A stretch of 28,493 bases of DNA from Campylobacterales bacterium (GCA_027068245.1 JAMOUF010000247.1:1-28493), one strand, 5' to 3'; numbered from the stretch's first letter, positions 1 to 7,213 are shown. Program-made: numbers and translations. The notes: generated by a model from the sequence alone, not told the origin.

Positions 1-165
1 CTTTATACATTTTTGGAAGAAAAGCTGCCCCATCTGGATACGGAGGGTAGGCTGAAGGTGATGGCCGAGATTTTAAACGACTATCTGGAGGAGTATGAGT
101 TCAATCAAAAAGATAAACTAAAAAGGGATGAGTACTCCATCACCAGGTTTTTTCCAAAAAGATAA
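1..165 (+). CDS. C-terminal end of an unidentified protein (5' end outside window)
   Basis: Frame 1 is open from the first base to a TAA at 163-165 and encodes about 54 residues ending in FFPKR. The end is charged and contains acidic helix-like segments such as EILNDYLEEYEF. The stop overlaps the asnB start as TAATG, so the two genes are translationally coupled and probably share an operon. I do not recognise the family from this fragment. The reading frame and the stop/start overlap are the only support for it being a real gene. Confidence 0.7.
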   Translation, partial: LYTFLEEKLPHLDTEGRLKVMAEILNDYLEEYEFNQKDKLKRDEYSITRFFPKR

Positions 166-1874
166 TGTGCGGTTTTTTTGGCGTAGTAGGGGAGTATGAC
201 AGACAAAAAGCCGTAAGGGCTTTAAAAAGCATCTCCCATAGAGGCCCCGATTTTAGCGGTATTTACGAAGAGGATGGCCTCTTTTTGGGACACAACAGAC
301 TCTATATACTGGATAAAAGCGCCATACAGCCTATGAGGCTGGAAGGTGCCGTGCTGCTTTTTAACGGTGAGATTTACAACTACAAAGAGTTTGATGCAAA
401 AAGCGACACCAGGGCTATTTTAAAGGCGCGCAAAATATATAAAGATGATTTTTTGTCACACCTGGAGGGTATGTTTGCCCTGGCTTTGTGGGAGGATGGA
501 ACACTTGTTTTGGCAAAGGACAGGTTTGGCAAAAAGCCTCTTTACTACCATCATACCGGTTCACAGTTTCTGTTCGCCTCGGAAATCAAAGCGATTCTCA
601 CCTATCTTGGCGGTGCTGCTTTTAATGAAAAGGCCCTAAGCGGCTATCTGTCATACGGCTCTTTGCCAAATCATCAAACTTTTTACAAAGATATTTTCAA
701 AGTCCAGGGTGGTGAGAGGGTGGTGTTTGACGGCACCTTGAAAAAGAGTGGCTATATACTCGAAAAAGAGCCGCATAGCGCGGCTGATTTGGAGGAGCTG
801 TTAAGCCAGAGCGTAAGAAGCCGCCTTCAGGGGGATTTCGAGGCTGCCTCTTTGCTAAGCGGTGGAATCGACAGTTCGCTTATAAGCGCTATGGCAAAAA
901 AGGAGCAGGGCTCGCTTGCCACCTACTCAATAGGATACAAGGAGGGCAGATACAGCGAACTGCCTTTTGCCAAAGAGGTGGCAAAGCATATAAAAAGCGA
1001 CCACAACGAGGTGATATACACCAAAGATGACTTTTTCGAATCACTCGAATACCTTTTGAACCATTTTGACGAGCCCATAGGCGACAGCGCCTCTTTGCCT
1101 CTTTGGTTTTTGATAAGAAAGATAAAAAAAGATGGATTCAAGGTGGTTTTGAGTGGTGAGGGCGGGGATGAGATATTTTTGGGATACAGGCAGTATTTCG
1201 AGATGGCCGATTTGCTAAAGGCCAGGGAGTTGAAATACAAAAACTGGCTCAAAAACTATTTCAAGGCACACTTTTCGCCGAACAAAGAGTGGGAGTGGTA
1301 TAAAAGAGTCTGGAGTGACGAGATACTGTTTCGCTCCAGCTGCGAGGTTTTTACCGATTTGCAAAAAAACCTCTTTTTAAAGGCAAACGTAAAAGATGGT
1401 GAGAGCCTGGAGTTTTTGGATGTGGGTTATCCGGATAGGGAGGATTTTAAGTTTTTTACACAGGTGGATTTGAAAGTGAGGCTGGAATCTTTATATCTGC
1501 ATAAGCTGGATATGGTCTCAATGGCCTCCTCCATAGAGGCCCGCACTCCCATTTTGGATGAAAAAATCCTCCGTGCGGCCCTTAGCCATCCCGATAGGGC
1601 GAAAGAGCCCAAATATCTGTTGAAACAGATTGCCAAAAAGTATCTGCCGCCTCAGATTGTAAAGCGGAAAAAGAGAGGTTTTTCATATCCCCATATGGAG
1701 TGGCTGATGCAAGGCGGTTTTGATGAAAAGATGGTCCAGATAGATAAAAAAGCGGGTTTTTTTAAGCAAAACCAGCTACAATTTCTTATACAAAACGCAA
1801 AAAGAAACCGTTTTTCACGCCACTTCTGGCTTGTTCTTGGTTTTTTACTCTGGTTTGAAAGGAGATTCTTATGA
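165..1874 (+). CDS. asnB: Asparagine synthase (glutamine-hydrolysing)
   Basis: This 569-residue protein has the two-domain layout of class II asparagine synthetases. The N-terminal Ntn glutaminase domain starts MCGFFG, with Cys2 as the expected nucleophile after removal of Met, followed by RGPD (26-29) and FNGEIYNY (66-73). The synthetase domain has the PP-loop SGGIDSS at 232-238 and a downstream SGEGGDE motif. It would make asparagine from aspartate, ATP and glutamine-derived ammonia. The length is close to the usual 550-630. The start overlaps the upstream stop, and the end overlaps the next gene as ATGA. Members of this family also amidate sugars or peptides in surface-polymer loci, and the context here does not decide between these roles. 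Confidence 0.93.
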   Translation: MCGFFGVVGEYDRQKAVRALKSISHRGPDFSGIYEEDGLFLGHNRLYILDKSAIQPMRLEGAVLLFNGEIYNYKEFDAKSDTRAILKARKIYKDDFLSHLEGMFALALWEDGTLVLAKDRFGKKPLYYHHTGSQFLFASEIKAILTYLGGAAFNEKALSGYLSYGSLPNHQTFYKDIFKVQGGERVVFDGTLKKSGYILEKEPHSAADLEELLSQSVRSRLQGDFEAASLLSGGIDSSLISAMAKKEQGSLATYSIGYKEGRYSELPFAKEVAKHIKSDHNEVIYTKDDFFESLEYLLNHFDEPIGDSASLPLWFLIRKIKKDGFKVVLSGEGGDEIFLGYRQYFEMADLLKARELKYKNWLKNYFKAHFSPNKEWEWYKRVWSDEILFRSSCEVFTDLQKNLFLKANVKDGESLEFLDVGYPDREDFKFFTQVDLKVRLESLYLHKLDMVSMASSIEARTPILDEKILRAALSHPDRAKEPKYLLKQIAKKYLPPQIVKRKKRGFSYPHMEWLMQGGFDEKMVQIDKKAGFFKQNQLQFLIQNAKRNRFSRHFWLVLGFLLWFERRFL

Positions 1875-2242
1875 AACTGTTCTTTGCTATGATACCATTG
1901 AATATAATTCCCATAGGCCTCATATTTCTCGCGGATTTGGGATATATACCCAAATTTGAGAACTTTACCCTCATAGTCGCCGCACTTCTTATATTTACGC
2001 TGTCAGTAGAGCTGATGAAGTCGAGCATGTTCGCGCTTAGCGGCAGTGCCAGCTGGATGGATTTTTTCATGTCTTTGGTTTTACTGCTGGCGCTTGGGGG
2101 GTATCTTATCTACCTTTATGCCCAAAACAGACCTATCGACCCGCTTTTGTGGCTGGGATTCGAGGCCCAGGCTTTGGATGTGATAGCCGGTTTTTACATA
2201 GCCATCACCAATGCCAGAAGAGATATCGGGGTAGAGAATTAG
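1871..2242 (+). CDS. Small integral membrane protein, four predicted helices
   Basis: The product is 123 residues, mostly hydrophobic, with four probable membrane segments at about 3-22, 32-53, 63-84 and 93-113, ending in a short polar tail (RRDIGVEN). The ATG at 1871 overlaps the asnB stop (ATGA), so it is the last gene of that operon. Its own stop overlaps the end of the convergent dcd gene by 4 nt, leaving no room for a separate terminator. I do not recognise a family. A role with the surface-polymer or amidation function of asnB is only a guess from position. Confidence 0.75.
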   Translation: MKLFFAMIPLNIIPIGLIFLADLGYIPKFENFTLIVAALLIFTLSVELMKSSMFALSGSASWMDFFMSLVLLLALGGYLIYLYAQNRPIDPLLWLGFEAQALDVIAGFYIAITNARRDIGVEN

Positions 2243-2799
2243 GTTAAAATCCGTGGAAGGGTTATGCCTTTTTGTTTTTGGTATTTGCCCTGTTTATCTT
2301 TGTAACTGACTTCACACTCCTCGTCACCTTCGAAAAACAGCACTTGGGCTATGCCCTCGTTGGCGTATATTTTGGCCGGCAGTGGCGTGGTGTTGGAAAT
2401 CTCGATGGTGATATGTCCTTCAAATTCCGGCTCGAAAGGGGTGACGTTGACGATGATGCCGCATCTGGCGTAGGTGCTTTTGCCAAGGCAGATAGCCAGC
2501 ACGTTTCTTGGGATTTTAAAATACTCCACCGTCCTTGCCAAAGCGAATGAGTTTGGAGGGACTATGCAGACATCCCCTTTAAAATCCACAACGTTTCTCT
2601 CATCGAAATGTTTCGGGTCCACAACTTCCGCGTTTACGTTGGTAAATATCTTGAACTCGTCGCTTACGCGTATATCGTAACCGTAACTGCTAAGACCGTA
2701 GCTTATAACCCCTTTTCCCACCTGCTCCTCGCAAAATGGTTCAATCATTTTATCTTTCAAAGCCCTCTCTCTTATCCAGCAATCCGCCTTTAGCCCCAT
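2239..2799 (-). CDS. dcd: dCTP deaminase
   Basis: This 186-residue protein matches the dCTP deaminase/dUTPase fold. It has SSYGYDIR at about 37-44, the nucleotide-binding [10 protein letters not shown] near 106-115 and FEPEFEGH at 122-129, where the E of EGH corresponds to the catalytic glutamate. It deaminates dCTP to dUTP to feed dTMP synthesis in the cytoplasm. The length is normal (E. coli Dcd is 193). It is monocistronic here and convergent with the membrane protein to its left. Its promoter (2825-2853) straddles the left edge of the integrated element. Confidence 0.95.
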   Translation of the reverse strand: MGLKADCWIRERALKDKMIEPFCEEQVGKGVISYGLSSYGYDIRVSDEFKIFTNVNAEVVDPKHFDERNVVDFKGDVCIVPPNSFALARTVEYFKIPRNVLAICLGKSTYARCGIIVNVTPFEPEFEGHITIEISNTTPLPAKIYANEGIAQVLFFEGDEECEVSYKDKQGKYQKQKGITLPRILT

Positions 2800-2824
2800 A
2801 ATTTTCCTTAAACCAATTTATGAT

Positions 2825-2853
2825 ATTATAGATTACCAGTTGTCAAGTGTCAA
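2825..2853 (-). promoter_or_regulatory. sigma70-type promoter of dcd
   Basis: On the minus strand a -35 box TTGACA (2848-2853) is followed after exactly 17 nt by TATAAT (2825-2830), about 25 nt upstream of the dcd ATG. Both hexamers are full consensus. The spacer contains the 8-mer TGGTAATC (2831-2838), which recurs at the right end of the element. The -35 box may therefore belong to the element and the -10 box to the host. Confidence 0.8.
2831..2838 (+). repeat. Left candidate attachment repeat (GATTACCA)
   Basis: The 8-mer GATTACCA occurs here and again at 12987-12994 in the same orientation. The pair brackets the whole AT-rich block, with host-like genes immediately outside on both sides. 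It is the best direct repeat I found at the two edges. It is short, so chance is not excluded. Confidence 0.4.
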
Positions 2854-2863
2854 TAGCAAAATA

Positions 2864-3577
2864 TTATATTTTTTTGGAAAAAGGTTTGTAAAAAAATTCA
2901 ATAAATGGTTTATTAGATTCAAGAAGATTGCTCGCACTACTTGAAAGCTCATTTGAAGATGAAACAAAGATTCGTCTTACTTTATAATTTCTGTATTGTG
3001 GATAGTTATAAAGAAAAAGATAACAAGAGCCAAGAAACTCTTTAATCTCTTTTTGGGTAACAAGTGGAACCTGCCAATTTTTGCATTGTATAAGTAGTAA
3101 TTCTTTTTCTTTGATAGCGATTATATCAATGCCCTCATCTTCTGTGCCTTTACTAAAATTTTCTATAACATCATACCCTTTGGAAGAAAAATAACGAGAG
3201 ATATGTTTTTCATAATCGTTACCTTTTTTAAGATAGTTGGGAAGAGGAAAATCAAAACGCCAATTATAAATATGCATAATATCTACATTTATACCATCAT
3301 AATTACGACCTTTTAGAGCGGAAAAGATAAATTCACTATTACGAGGATATTTATCAACATCCAAAACTAAATTAAAAAAGCTCCGTTTTATATGAGTTTT
3401 TTTATCTTCAATAGTAAAATTTAATATATCAGCTTTATCAACAATTTCATCCTTTTTAGGAAATAAAAGTAAAGATTTAAAAGCCTGATAGTCTTCATAA
3501 GAAGAACGAAATTGTGTATAAAAGAACAACCTACCATTTATATATTGACGAATTTTATAAAAATTTATTTTACTCAT
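2864..3577 (-). CDS. Mrr-like restriction endonuclease (PD-(D/E)XK fold)
   Basis: The 237-residue protein has an unrecognised N-terminal half and a C-terminal nuclease domain. Numbering from the ATG at 3577, it shows YEKHISRYF near 122-130, then EDEGIDIIAI with Asp151, then LLLIQCKNW with Gln164 and Lys166. This is the D...(Q)xK catalytic core of the Mrr/DUF2034 restriction endonuclease family. It probably cleaves foreign or modified DNA. An in-frame TTG at 3590-3592 is possible, but ATG at 3577 is preferred. No Shine-Dalgarno is visible, and a TATAAT at 3584-3589 sits just 6 nt before the ATG. It is the last gene of the left minus-strand block and lies next to the element's edge, where defence cargo is often found. 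Confidence 0.7.
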   Translation of the reverse strand: MSKINFYKIRQYINGRLFFYTQFRSSYEDYQAFKSLLLFPKKDEIVDKADILNFTIEDKKTHIKRSFFNLVLDVDKYPRNSEFIFSALKGRNYDGINVDIMHIYNWRFDFPLPNYLKKGNDYEKHISRYFSSKGYDVIENFSKGTEDEGIDIIAIKEKELLLIQCKNWQVPLVTQKEIKEFLGSCYLFLYNYPQYRNYKVRRIFVSSSNELSSSASNLLESNKPFIEFFYKPFSKKI

Positions 3578-3603
3578 AAAAAGATTATACAAAAAAGGAG
3601 AAG

Positions 3604-3837
3604 TTAATCCCCTTTTGATTTAAAATTATCAGAGAAGAAATGAAAAAGAGTATCTATCTTACCATCAAGTTTATGCAATGTTGGAATTAAAGTATCCAAA
3701 TACCTGGAATTGTATTTTTCAATTTTTTCTATTCTATCACTAATAGACCTAATTCTACTCTCCATACGAAAGATAAACCCACTTGCAATAACAACATAAA
3801 CAAGCACGGACAATGCCGTGCCAGTTTCAAAAGTCAT
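3604..3837 (-). CDS. Small membrane-anchored coiled-coil protein
   Basis: The 77-residue product has one hydrophobic segment at about 7-23, followed by a charged, heptad-like helix (ESRIRSISDRIEKIEKY) and a second amphipathic segment. A GGAGG Shine-Dalgarno lies 7 nt before the ATG and inside the end of the upstream gene, so translation is coupled. The layout resembles small phage spanin/holin-like or membrane-associated virion proteins, but no family is recognisable. It sits directly downstream of two small paralogous proteins and is likely co-transcribed with them. Confidence 0.6.
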   Translation of the reverse strand: MTFETGTALSVLVYVVIASGFIFRMESRIRSISDRIEKIEKYNSRYLDTLIPTLHKLDGKIDTLFHFFSDNFKSKGD

Positions 3838-3840
3838 AAA

Positions 3841-4206
3841 TTAACCTCCACTTGAAGTTCCAGAAGTAGAACCAACCCAAGTAACATTTAATACATACAC
3901 AGCATCAGCTTTTACATTATTAAAAGTTTTTCCAGAAAGAGCAGCAACAATATCATCCTCATCTTTAGTTGAAGGAATATAAAAACGCATATAAGTTTTT
4001 AGTTTTGTATTATCATCTTGAACCATGACAGTTACATGTTTAAATTCACCAGATACGGTCTCATTACCCTGAGTTGAAACCTGTTCATATATCTCCCACT
4101 CTCCATCAAGCAAATTCAAAAACTCAGATGCATTAGAAGCAGTAGAAGGAATATAAAAGGGAAAAGACCTATCACCCAACCTATTTACAACATAACTTTT
4201 AGCCAT
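3841..4206 (-). CDS. Unrecognised 121-aa protein, member of a three-paralogue family (copy B)
   Basis: No known family is recognised. The sequence looks internally duplicated. FPFYIPSTASNASEFLNLL (about 16-34) and MRFYIPSTKDEDDIVAAL (about 73-90) share the FYIPST core, followed by a short helix and a further strand. The C-terminus is a flexible Gly/Ser/Thr tail. The genes at 4206-4559 and 5240-5596 have matching length and a similar segment near the same place. A GGAGG site precedes the ATG, which overlaps the upstream stop. Small size, probable beta-alpha-beta repeat structure, multiple paralogues and presence in a phage-like element make a virion component possible, but this is inference. 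Confidence 0.65.
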   Translation of the reverse strand: MAKSYVVNRLGDRSFPFYIPSTASNASEFLNLLDGEWEIYEQVSTQGNETVSGEFKHVTVMVQDDNTKLKTYMRFYIPSTKDEDDIVAALSGKTFNNVKADAVYVLNVTWVGSTSGTSSGG

Positions 4207-4559
4207 TATCTATTTCCTCCTTTAAGGTAATTAAAATATTCACAAGCTTCAGTCAAATCATAATGACAGTCAAACTTACCTAAAACCGCATTTCTAACAT
4301 CATCCTCAGATTTAGATGCAGGTAAATGAGGTATTCTAAAAACACAACTTACCCTACTGTAAGCATCAACCTTTTTTCCAACAGAACACCGCTTAGACTC
4401 CAATTGAGTAGGCAGTGCCGCAGAAGTTCCACCAGAAGACTTCAACTCATACTCATCGACTTGCCCCTCCATCAAAGCTTTCAAAGCACCAATATCACCA
4501 GCAGAACCCTCGACATAAAGCGTCGCAACGGTTTTACCGTTAATTCTTTGTTTTAACAC
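4206..4559 (-). CDS. Unrecognised 117-aa protein, member of the three-paralogue family (copy A)
   Basis: The start is chosen at GTG 4557-4559, which lies 6 nt after a GGAGG. A TTG one codon earlier would leave only 3 nt. The N-terminal half reads as strand-strand-helix (TVATLYVEG then DIGALKALMEG). The second half has RIPHLPASKSEDDVRNAV, which aligns with IPSTKDEDDIVAAL of the next gene. Its stop overlaps the ATG of copy B. It is the first gene of the left minus-strand block and is driven from the divergent region 4563-4748. Function is unknown. Confidence 0.62.
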   Translation of the reverse strand: MLKQRINGKTVATLYVEGSAGDIGALKALMEGQVDEYELKSSGGTSAALPTQLESKRCSVGKKVDAYSRVSCVFRIPHLPASKSEDDVRNAVLGKFDCHYDLTEACEYFNYLKGGNR

Positions 4560-4562
4560 CAA

Positions 4563-4748
4563 ACACCTCCTATTTTTTTATTTACGAAACAATTATTACA
4601 AGAAATATAAAAAGTCAAAAGAATTCAATTTTAATCAAACTTAAATTTTGAAATAGCGATAAAATCGAGGTTTTAAAAAGGTAAGTTTGACTATTTTTGA
4701 CTATTTTTGAATTTTTATAGAATGATTTTTAAAAATTAGGAGATAAAA
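4563..4748. promoter_or_regulatory. Divergent promoter/operator region with repeats
   Basis: This 186-nt non-coding gap separates the minus-strand copy A gene from the plus-strand 100-aa gene. For the minus strand, TTGACT (4613-4618) lies 17 nt from TAATTG (4590-4595). For the plus strand, TTGACT (4697-4702) precedes TAGAAT (4718-4723) by 15 nt. A 10-bp unit CTATTTTTGA is tandemly repeated at 4691-4700 and 4701-4710. The 9-mer TAAGTTTGA (4682-4690) has its inverted copy at 4635-4643. Such spaced, helical-phase repeats between divergent genes look like operator sites. Confidence 0.55.
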
Positions 4749-5051
4749 ATGAATAAAACTGACTTTGAAAAGATTTTCCAAAAAGGATTTAACAAAGAAA
4801 AGATATATTTTGAAGATGCAAAAAAAGGAGAGAGTGAATTAAGATGTTTTAAATGTAACAAACAAGCAGGCTTTGGGTATATAAATATTAAAGTAGATGG
4901 AAAAAACAAAAGAAGAGCAAGAGTAAAGTGTATTTACAGAAAAAGCCACGCAATGACACTGATAAAATACACGGCAAAATTTTCGGAGATGATAAACGAC
5001 CTTTTGGAGTGTCAAGCAAACACAAAATGTGAGATAAAGGCAGACTTATAG
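4749..5051 (+). CDS. Small cysteine-containing protein, possible zinc-binding regulator
   Basis: This 100-residue protein is the only plus-strand gene of the element. It contains CFKC (C33, C36), then C61 and later C88 and C94, around a basic stretch (KNKRRARVK at 52-60). A four-cysteine zinc site formed by C33/C36 with C61 and another residue is possible, though the spacing is not a textbook zinc ribbon. AGGAGA at 4738-4743 gives a good ribosome-binding site. Its opposite orientation and the operator-like repeats upstream suggest a regulator of the divergent promoter. The family is not recognised. Confidence 0.6.
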   Translation: MNKTDFEKIFQKGFNKEKIYFEDAKKGESELRCFKCNKQAGFGYINIKVDGKNKRRARVKCIYRKSHAMTLIKYTAKFSEMINDLLECQANTKCEIKADL

Positions 5052-5239
5052 GAGCGAGGGGACAAAGTCCCCCGCAATAAGAGAGAGTCCTTTTGGCTTC
5101 AAAAAATAAAGTATAAATCGGGACTACGCTAAGTTGTCAAGGGCAAGACAAGTGCTTAAGCACCCTTGACAACGCTCGTCCCTCATTATTTTCTTTTTTG
5201 TAATCAGCCAAAAGGGAAAAAAAGTTTTTAAAAGACAAG
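5052..5239. other. Structured intergenic region: nested inverted repeats, candidate origin/packaging signal or terminator
   Basis: This 188-nt gap lies between converging genes and contains several hairpins. GGGGAC/GTCCCC with an AAA loop spans 5058-5072. An 11-bp perfect stem GTTGTCAAGGG/CCCTTGACAAC (5133-5143 and 5163-5173) encloses the 12-nt palindrome GTGCTTAAGCAC (5152-5163). GGGAC/GTCCC (5120-5124 and 5178-5182) extends it. The 10-bp pair CCTTTTGGCT/AGCCAAAAGG (5089-5098 and 5206-5215) surrounds everything. It is GC-richer than the genes around it. Known ssDNA phages keep origins and packaging hairpins in such a gap. A bidirectional terminator is the simpler reading, and both may be true. 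Confidence 0.6.
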
Positions 5240-5596
5240 TCAGAGCTTAAAAAGAGAAGTTACAACAGAATCTACCTTTAAACCATTTATTTCCAAATAC
5301 TGTTTAGCAGCACGAAGAATATCAGCCTCATGCTTTGAAGGTTTAATATTATGAAGAATAATCTGTTTACTTATATGAGAACTCTCATTACGAATGAAAG
5401 CTTTATAAAGAGGTTTATAGTTAAAATCATCTATTGGTGGATTAGAATTATCTTCATACTTTACCTCAAGTATTTGACTTACCTGCATAGTAGTCAGCTC
5501 ATTAAAAAAAGCCAACACAGCATCAACACTTTTAGCCTCAATATGATTTACAATTGTCCTGGAACCTTGTTTCAATTGAACTCTATAGAAGGGCAT
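5240..5596 (-). CDS. Unrecognised 118-aa protein, probable third paralogue (copy C)
   Basis: The length and layout match the two small proteins at 3841-4206 and 4206-4559. An N-terminal strand-helix segment (TIVNHIEAKSVDAVLAFFNE) is followed near the C-terminus by ILHNIKPSKHEADILRAA, which lines up with IPSTKDEDDIVAAL. Similarity is weaker than between the other two. The ATG is preceded by AGGAGG, and the first 25 nt overlap the end of the 311-aa gene. It is therefore the last gene of the long right-hand operon, just before the structured gap. Function is unknown. Confidence 0.6.
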   Translation of the reverse strand: MPFYRVQLKQGSRTIVNHIEAKSVDAVLAFFNELTTMQVSQILEVKYEDNSNPPIDDFNYKPLYKAFIRNESSHISKQIILHNIKPSKHEADILRAAKQYLEINGLKVDSVVTSLFKL

Positions 5597-6507
5597 TCTA
5601 AACCTCCTGGAACTAAAAAATCATAAGTTTCATTACCTAACAAATCACAAATAACAGATTCAGTCCAATCAGTCCACATACTAATAGTATCTATGTATTC
5701 AACTGTATGAACAAATTTACCAAAAACATCCAATGAAGAAGAAATTAAATAATCAGATCGATTACCTACCTTACCCAAACCAAGATGATAAGCAAAATCT
5801 TCAACAGTCTTAATATCTTTACCAAACATAATATTAGAATAATATGTAAGTAAATCACAACGATCAGGAATACTTTTCATAGATAAAGCAAATTTATACA
5901 TTAACGAACAACCACCATAAAAAGGACATTTGAATAATTTCTTAAAAAAAATACTATCAATACAATCTTCCTGACAATGAATCGATATCATATCATTACC
6001 ATTAGAACAAGAAATAACACCAACACCTTTCCCTCTATCTACTAAAACATAACGAATAAAAGCCTTATATGGATACTTTACACCATTACAAACCAAATAA
6101 CAACCACAATCAACATTATAAACACGATAAATATATTTATAATAACGCCTATAATCAAAATAAACAACAGCATCATAATCATTATTTAATATCATATTTA
6201 AATAAAAAGTAGGAGAAGGCAAAAAAGGCTTCAAAGCCTTAGTTAAACATCTATATAATTCACTATAATTTAAATCATTAATATACTTCCCACCACAAAT
6301 AACATAAGAATCTTTATAAGAACAAGGATTTTTACAATTAAAAGGATCGTCACAAAGACGAGGAACAAGAGGAACAATAATCCTATACGCTCGATCAGTA
6401 TAACCACTACGATAAAAAAAACGAACTAAGGCATAAGCAGACAAAGAAAGATCTCCATAAACTTCAAAAGGAGTAACTTTAATGACCTCGTACATATCCC
6501 AACCCAT
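5572..6507 (-). CDS. Unrecognised cysteine- and tyrosine-rich 311-aa protein
   Basis: The protein has 16 cysteines in 311 residues, spread through the chain in groups such as CDDPFNCKNPC, DCGC, CQEDC and CPFYGGC, plus many tyrosines (DYRRYYKYIYRVY). There is no signal peptide, membrane helix or Walker A motif. Its start overlaps the 244-aa gene by 29 nt. ATG at 6507 and ATG at 6495 are both possible, and neither has a strong Shine-Dalgarno. Several metal sites or structural disulfides are possible. Roles from virion protein to metal-binding enzyme remain open. Confidence 0.65.
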   Translation of the reverse strand: MGWDMYEVIKVTPFEVYGDLSLSAYALVRFFYRSGYTDRAYRIIVPLVPRLCDDPFNCKNPCSYKDSYVICGGKYINDLNYSELYRCLTKALKPFLPSPTFYLNMILNNDYDAVVYFDYRRYYKYIYRVYNVDCGCYLVCNGVKYPYKAFIRYVLVDRGKGVGVISCSNGNDMISIHCQEDCIDSIFFKKLFKCPFYGGCSLMYKFALSMKSIPDRCDLLTYYSNIMFGKDIKTVEDFAYHLGLGKVGNRSDYLISSSLDVFGKFVHTVEYIDTISMWTDWTESVICDLLGNETYDFLVPGGLECPSIEFN

Positions 6508-7213
6508 TTAAAAGATCAATAAAAGCCTCAGTCAAACCAACAGGATTGCCATTACTATCATAAACAAACATAAAATCAGCAACTTTATTTATATCATCTA
6601 CATCAACCTCAGTATCACGCCCAAGAATTTTTTTCAAAACCTCCTTATCACCATAAGTAAATTTCTTTGTAAAAAGTTTAAAAAGTAGTGTTTGAGAATA
6701 ACGACCAGAAAAAGCTTCACCAGCTTGAAGATGAAATTTCTCTTTATCTATTAAATACTTCTTTTGATTTATAACGGATGATAAAACATTTGAAGAACCA
6801 GAAGAAAGACCTTGACCTCTAAAATGCAATGAAGCCAAATCAACACTTAACTTTGCCACATCTACATTATCATTTTTACTAAAAAAATCCAACTTTCTAA
6901 GTAATTTAACCCCTTTTAAACGCTTTAACTTATTTAATACCCGAGTTCTACTACTAATAACAAGAGCAGTAACAATACCATAAACCCAATTAAAAATTTT
7001 TTCAATATATTGCTCCTGCTTTTGTATAATCAAGAACAAAACACCCATAACTAAAACATTCATAGCACTTTCTAAAGCTTCACGAACAACCTCATTATCA
7101 ACATCTTTAGTAATATTTTTTACCTGATTACGAGCCTCTTGATAACCTACTGCATATAACAGCTCCTCAAAAAACTCCTCAACAGCATTTTGACCAATAT
7201 TATTAAGAGCCAT
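6479..7213 (-). CDS. Unrecognised 244-aa membrane protein
   Basis: An acidic N-terminal helix region (VEEFFEELLY) is followed by two hydrophobic segments at about 51-64 (MNVLVMGVLFLIIQ) and 73-88, then a very basic stretch at 90-107 (RTRVLNKLKRLKG) and a soluble C-terminal half. This suggests insertion in the inner membrane or a virion membrane, with a positively charged cytoplasmic or DNA-facing loop. AAGGA precedes the ATG, which overlaps the 403-aa gene's stop. No family is recognised. Confidence 0.65.
   Translation of the reverse strand: MALNNIGQNAVEEFFEELLYAVGYQEARNQVKNITKDVDNEVVREALESAMNVLVMGVLFLIIQKQEQYIEKIFNWVYGIVTALVISSRTRVLNKLKRLKGVKLLRKLDFFSKNDNVDVAKLSVDLASLHFRGQGLSSGSSNVLSSVINQKKYLIDKEKFHLQAGEAFSGRYSQTLLFKLFTKKFTYGDKEVLKKILGRDTEVDVDDINKVADFMFVYDSNGNPVGLTEAFIDLLNGLGYVRGH

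Noticed and set aside
923..1252. Minus-strand open frame inside asnB, and similar long antisense frames in accC, gltX, the GGDEF gene and the glutamate dehydrogenase
   Set aside because: They lie opposite well-recognised genes and have no family resemblance or ribosome-binding sites. They are shadows of the real coding frame.
2272..2793. Plus-strand open frames opposite dcd
   Set aside because: dcd is certain on the minus strand, and these frames show no recognisable protein character.
4691..4710. Plasmid-type iterons as a theta origin
   Set aside because: Only two full 10-bp copies are present, and the initiator is of the rolling-circle type. An operator is a simpler reading.
5058..5215. 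CRISPR array or tRNA in the repeat-rich intergenic region
   Set aside because: The repeats are inverted and nested, not regularly spaced direct repeats, and no cloverleaf with the conserved T-loop GTTCRA is seen.
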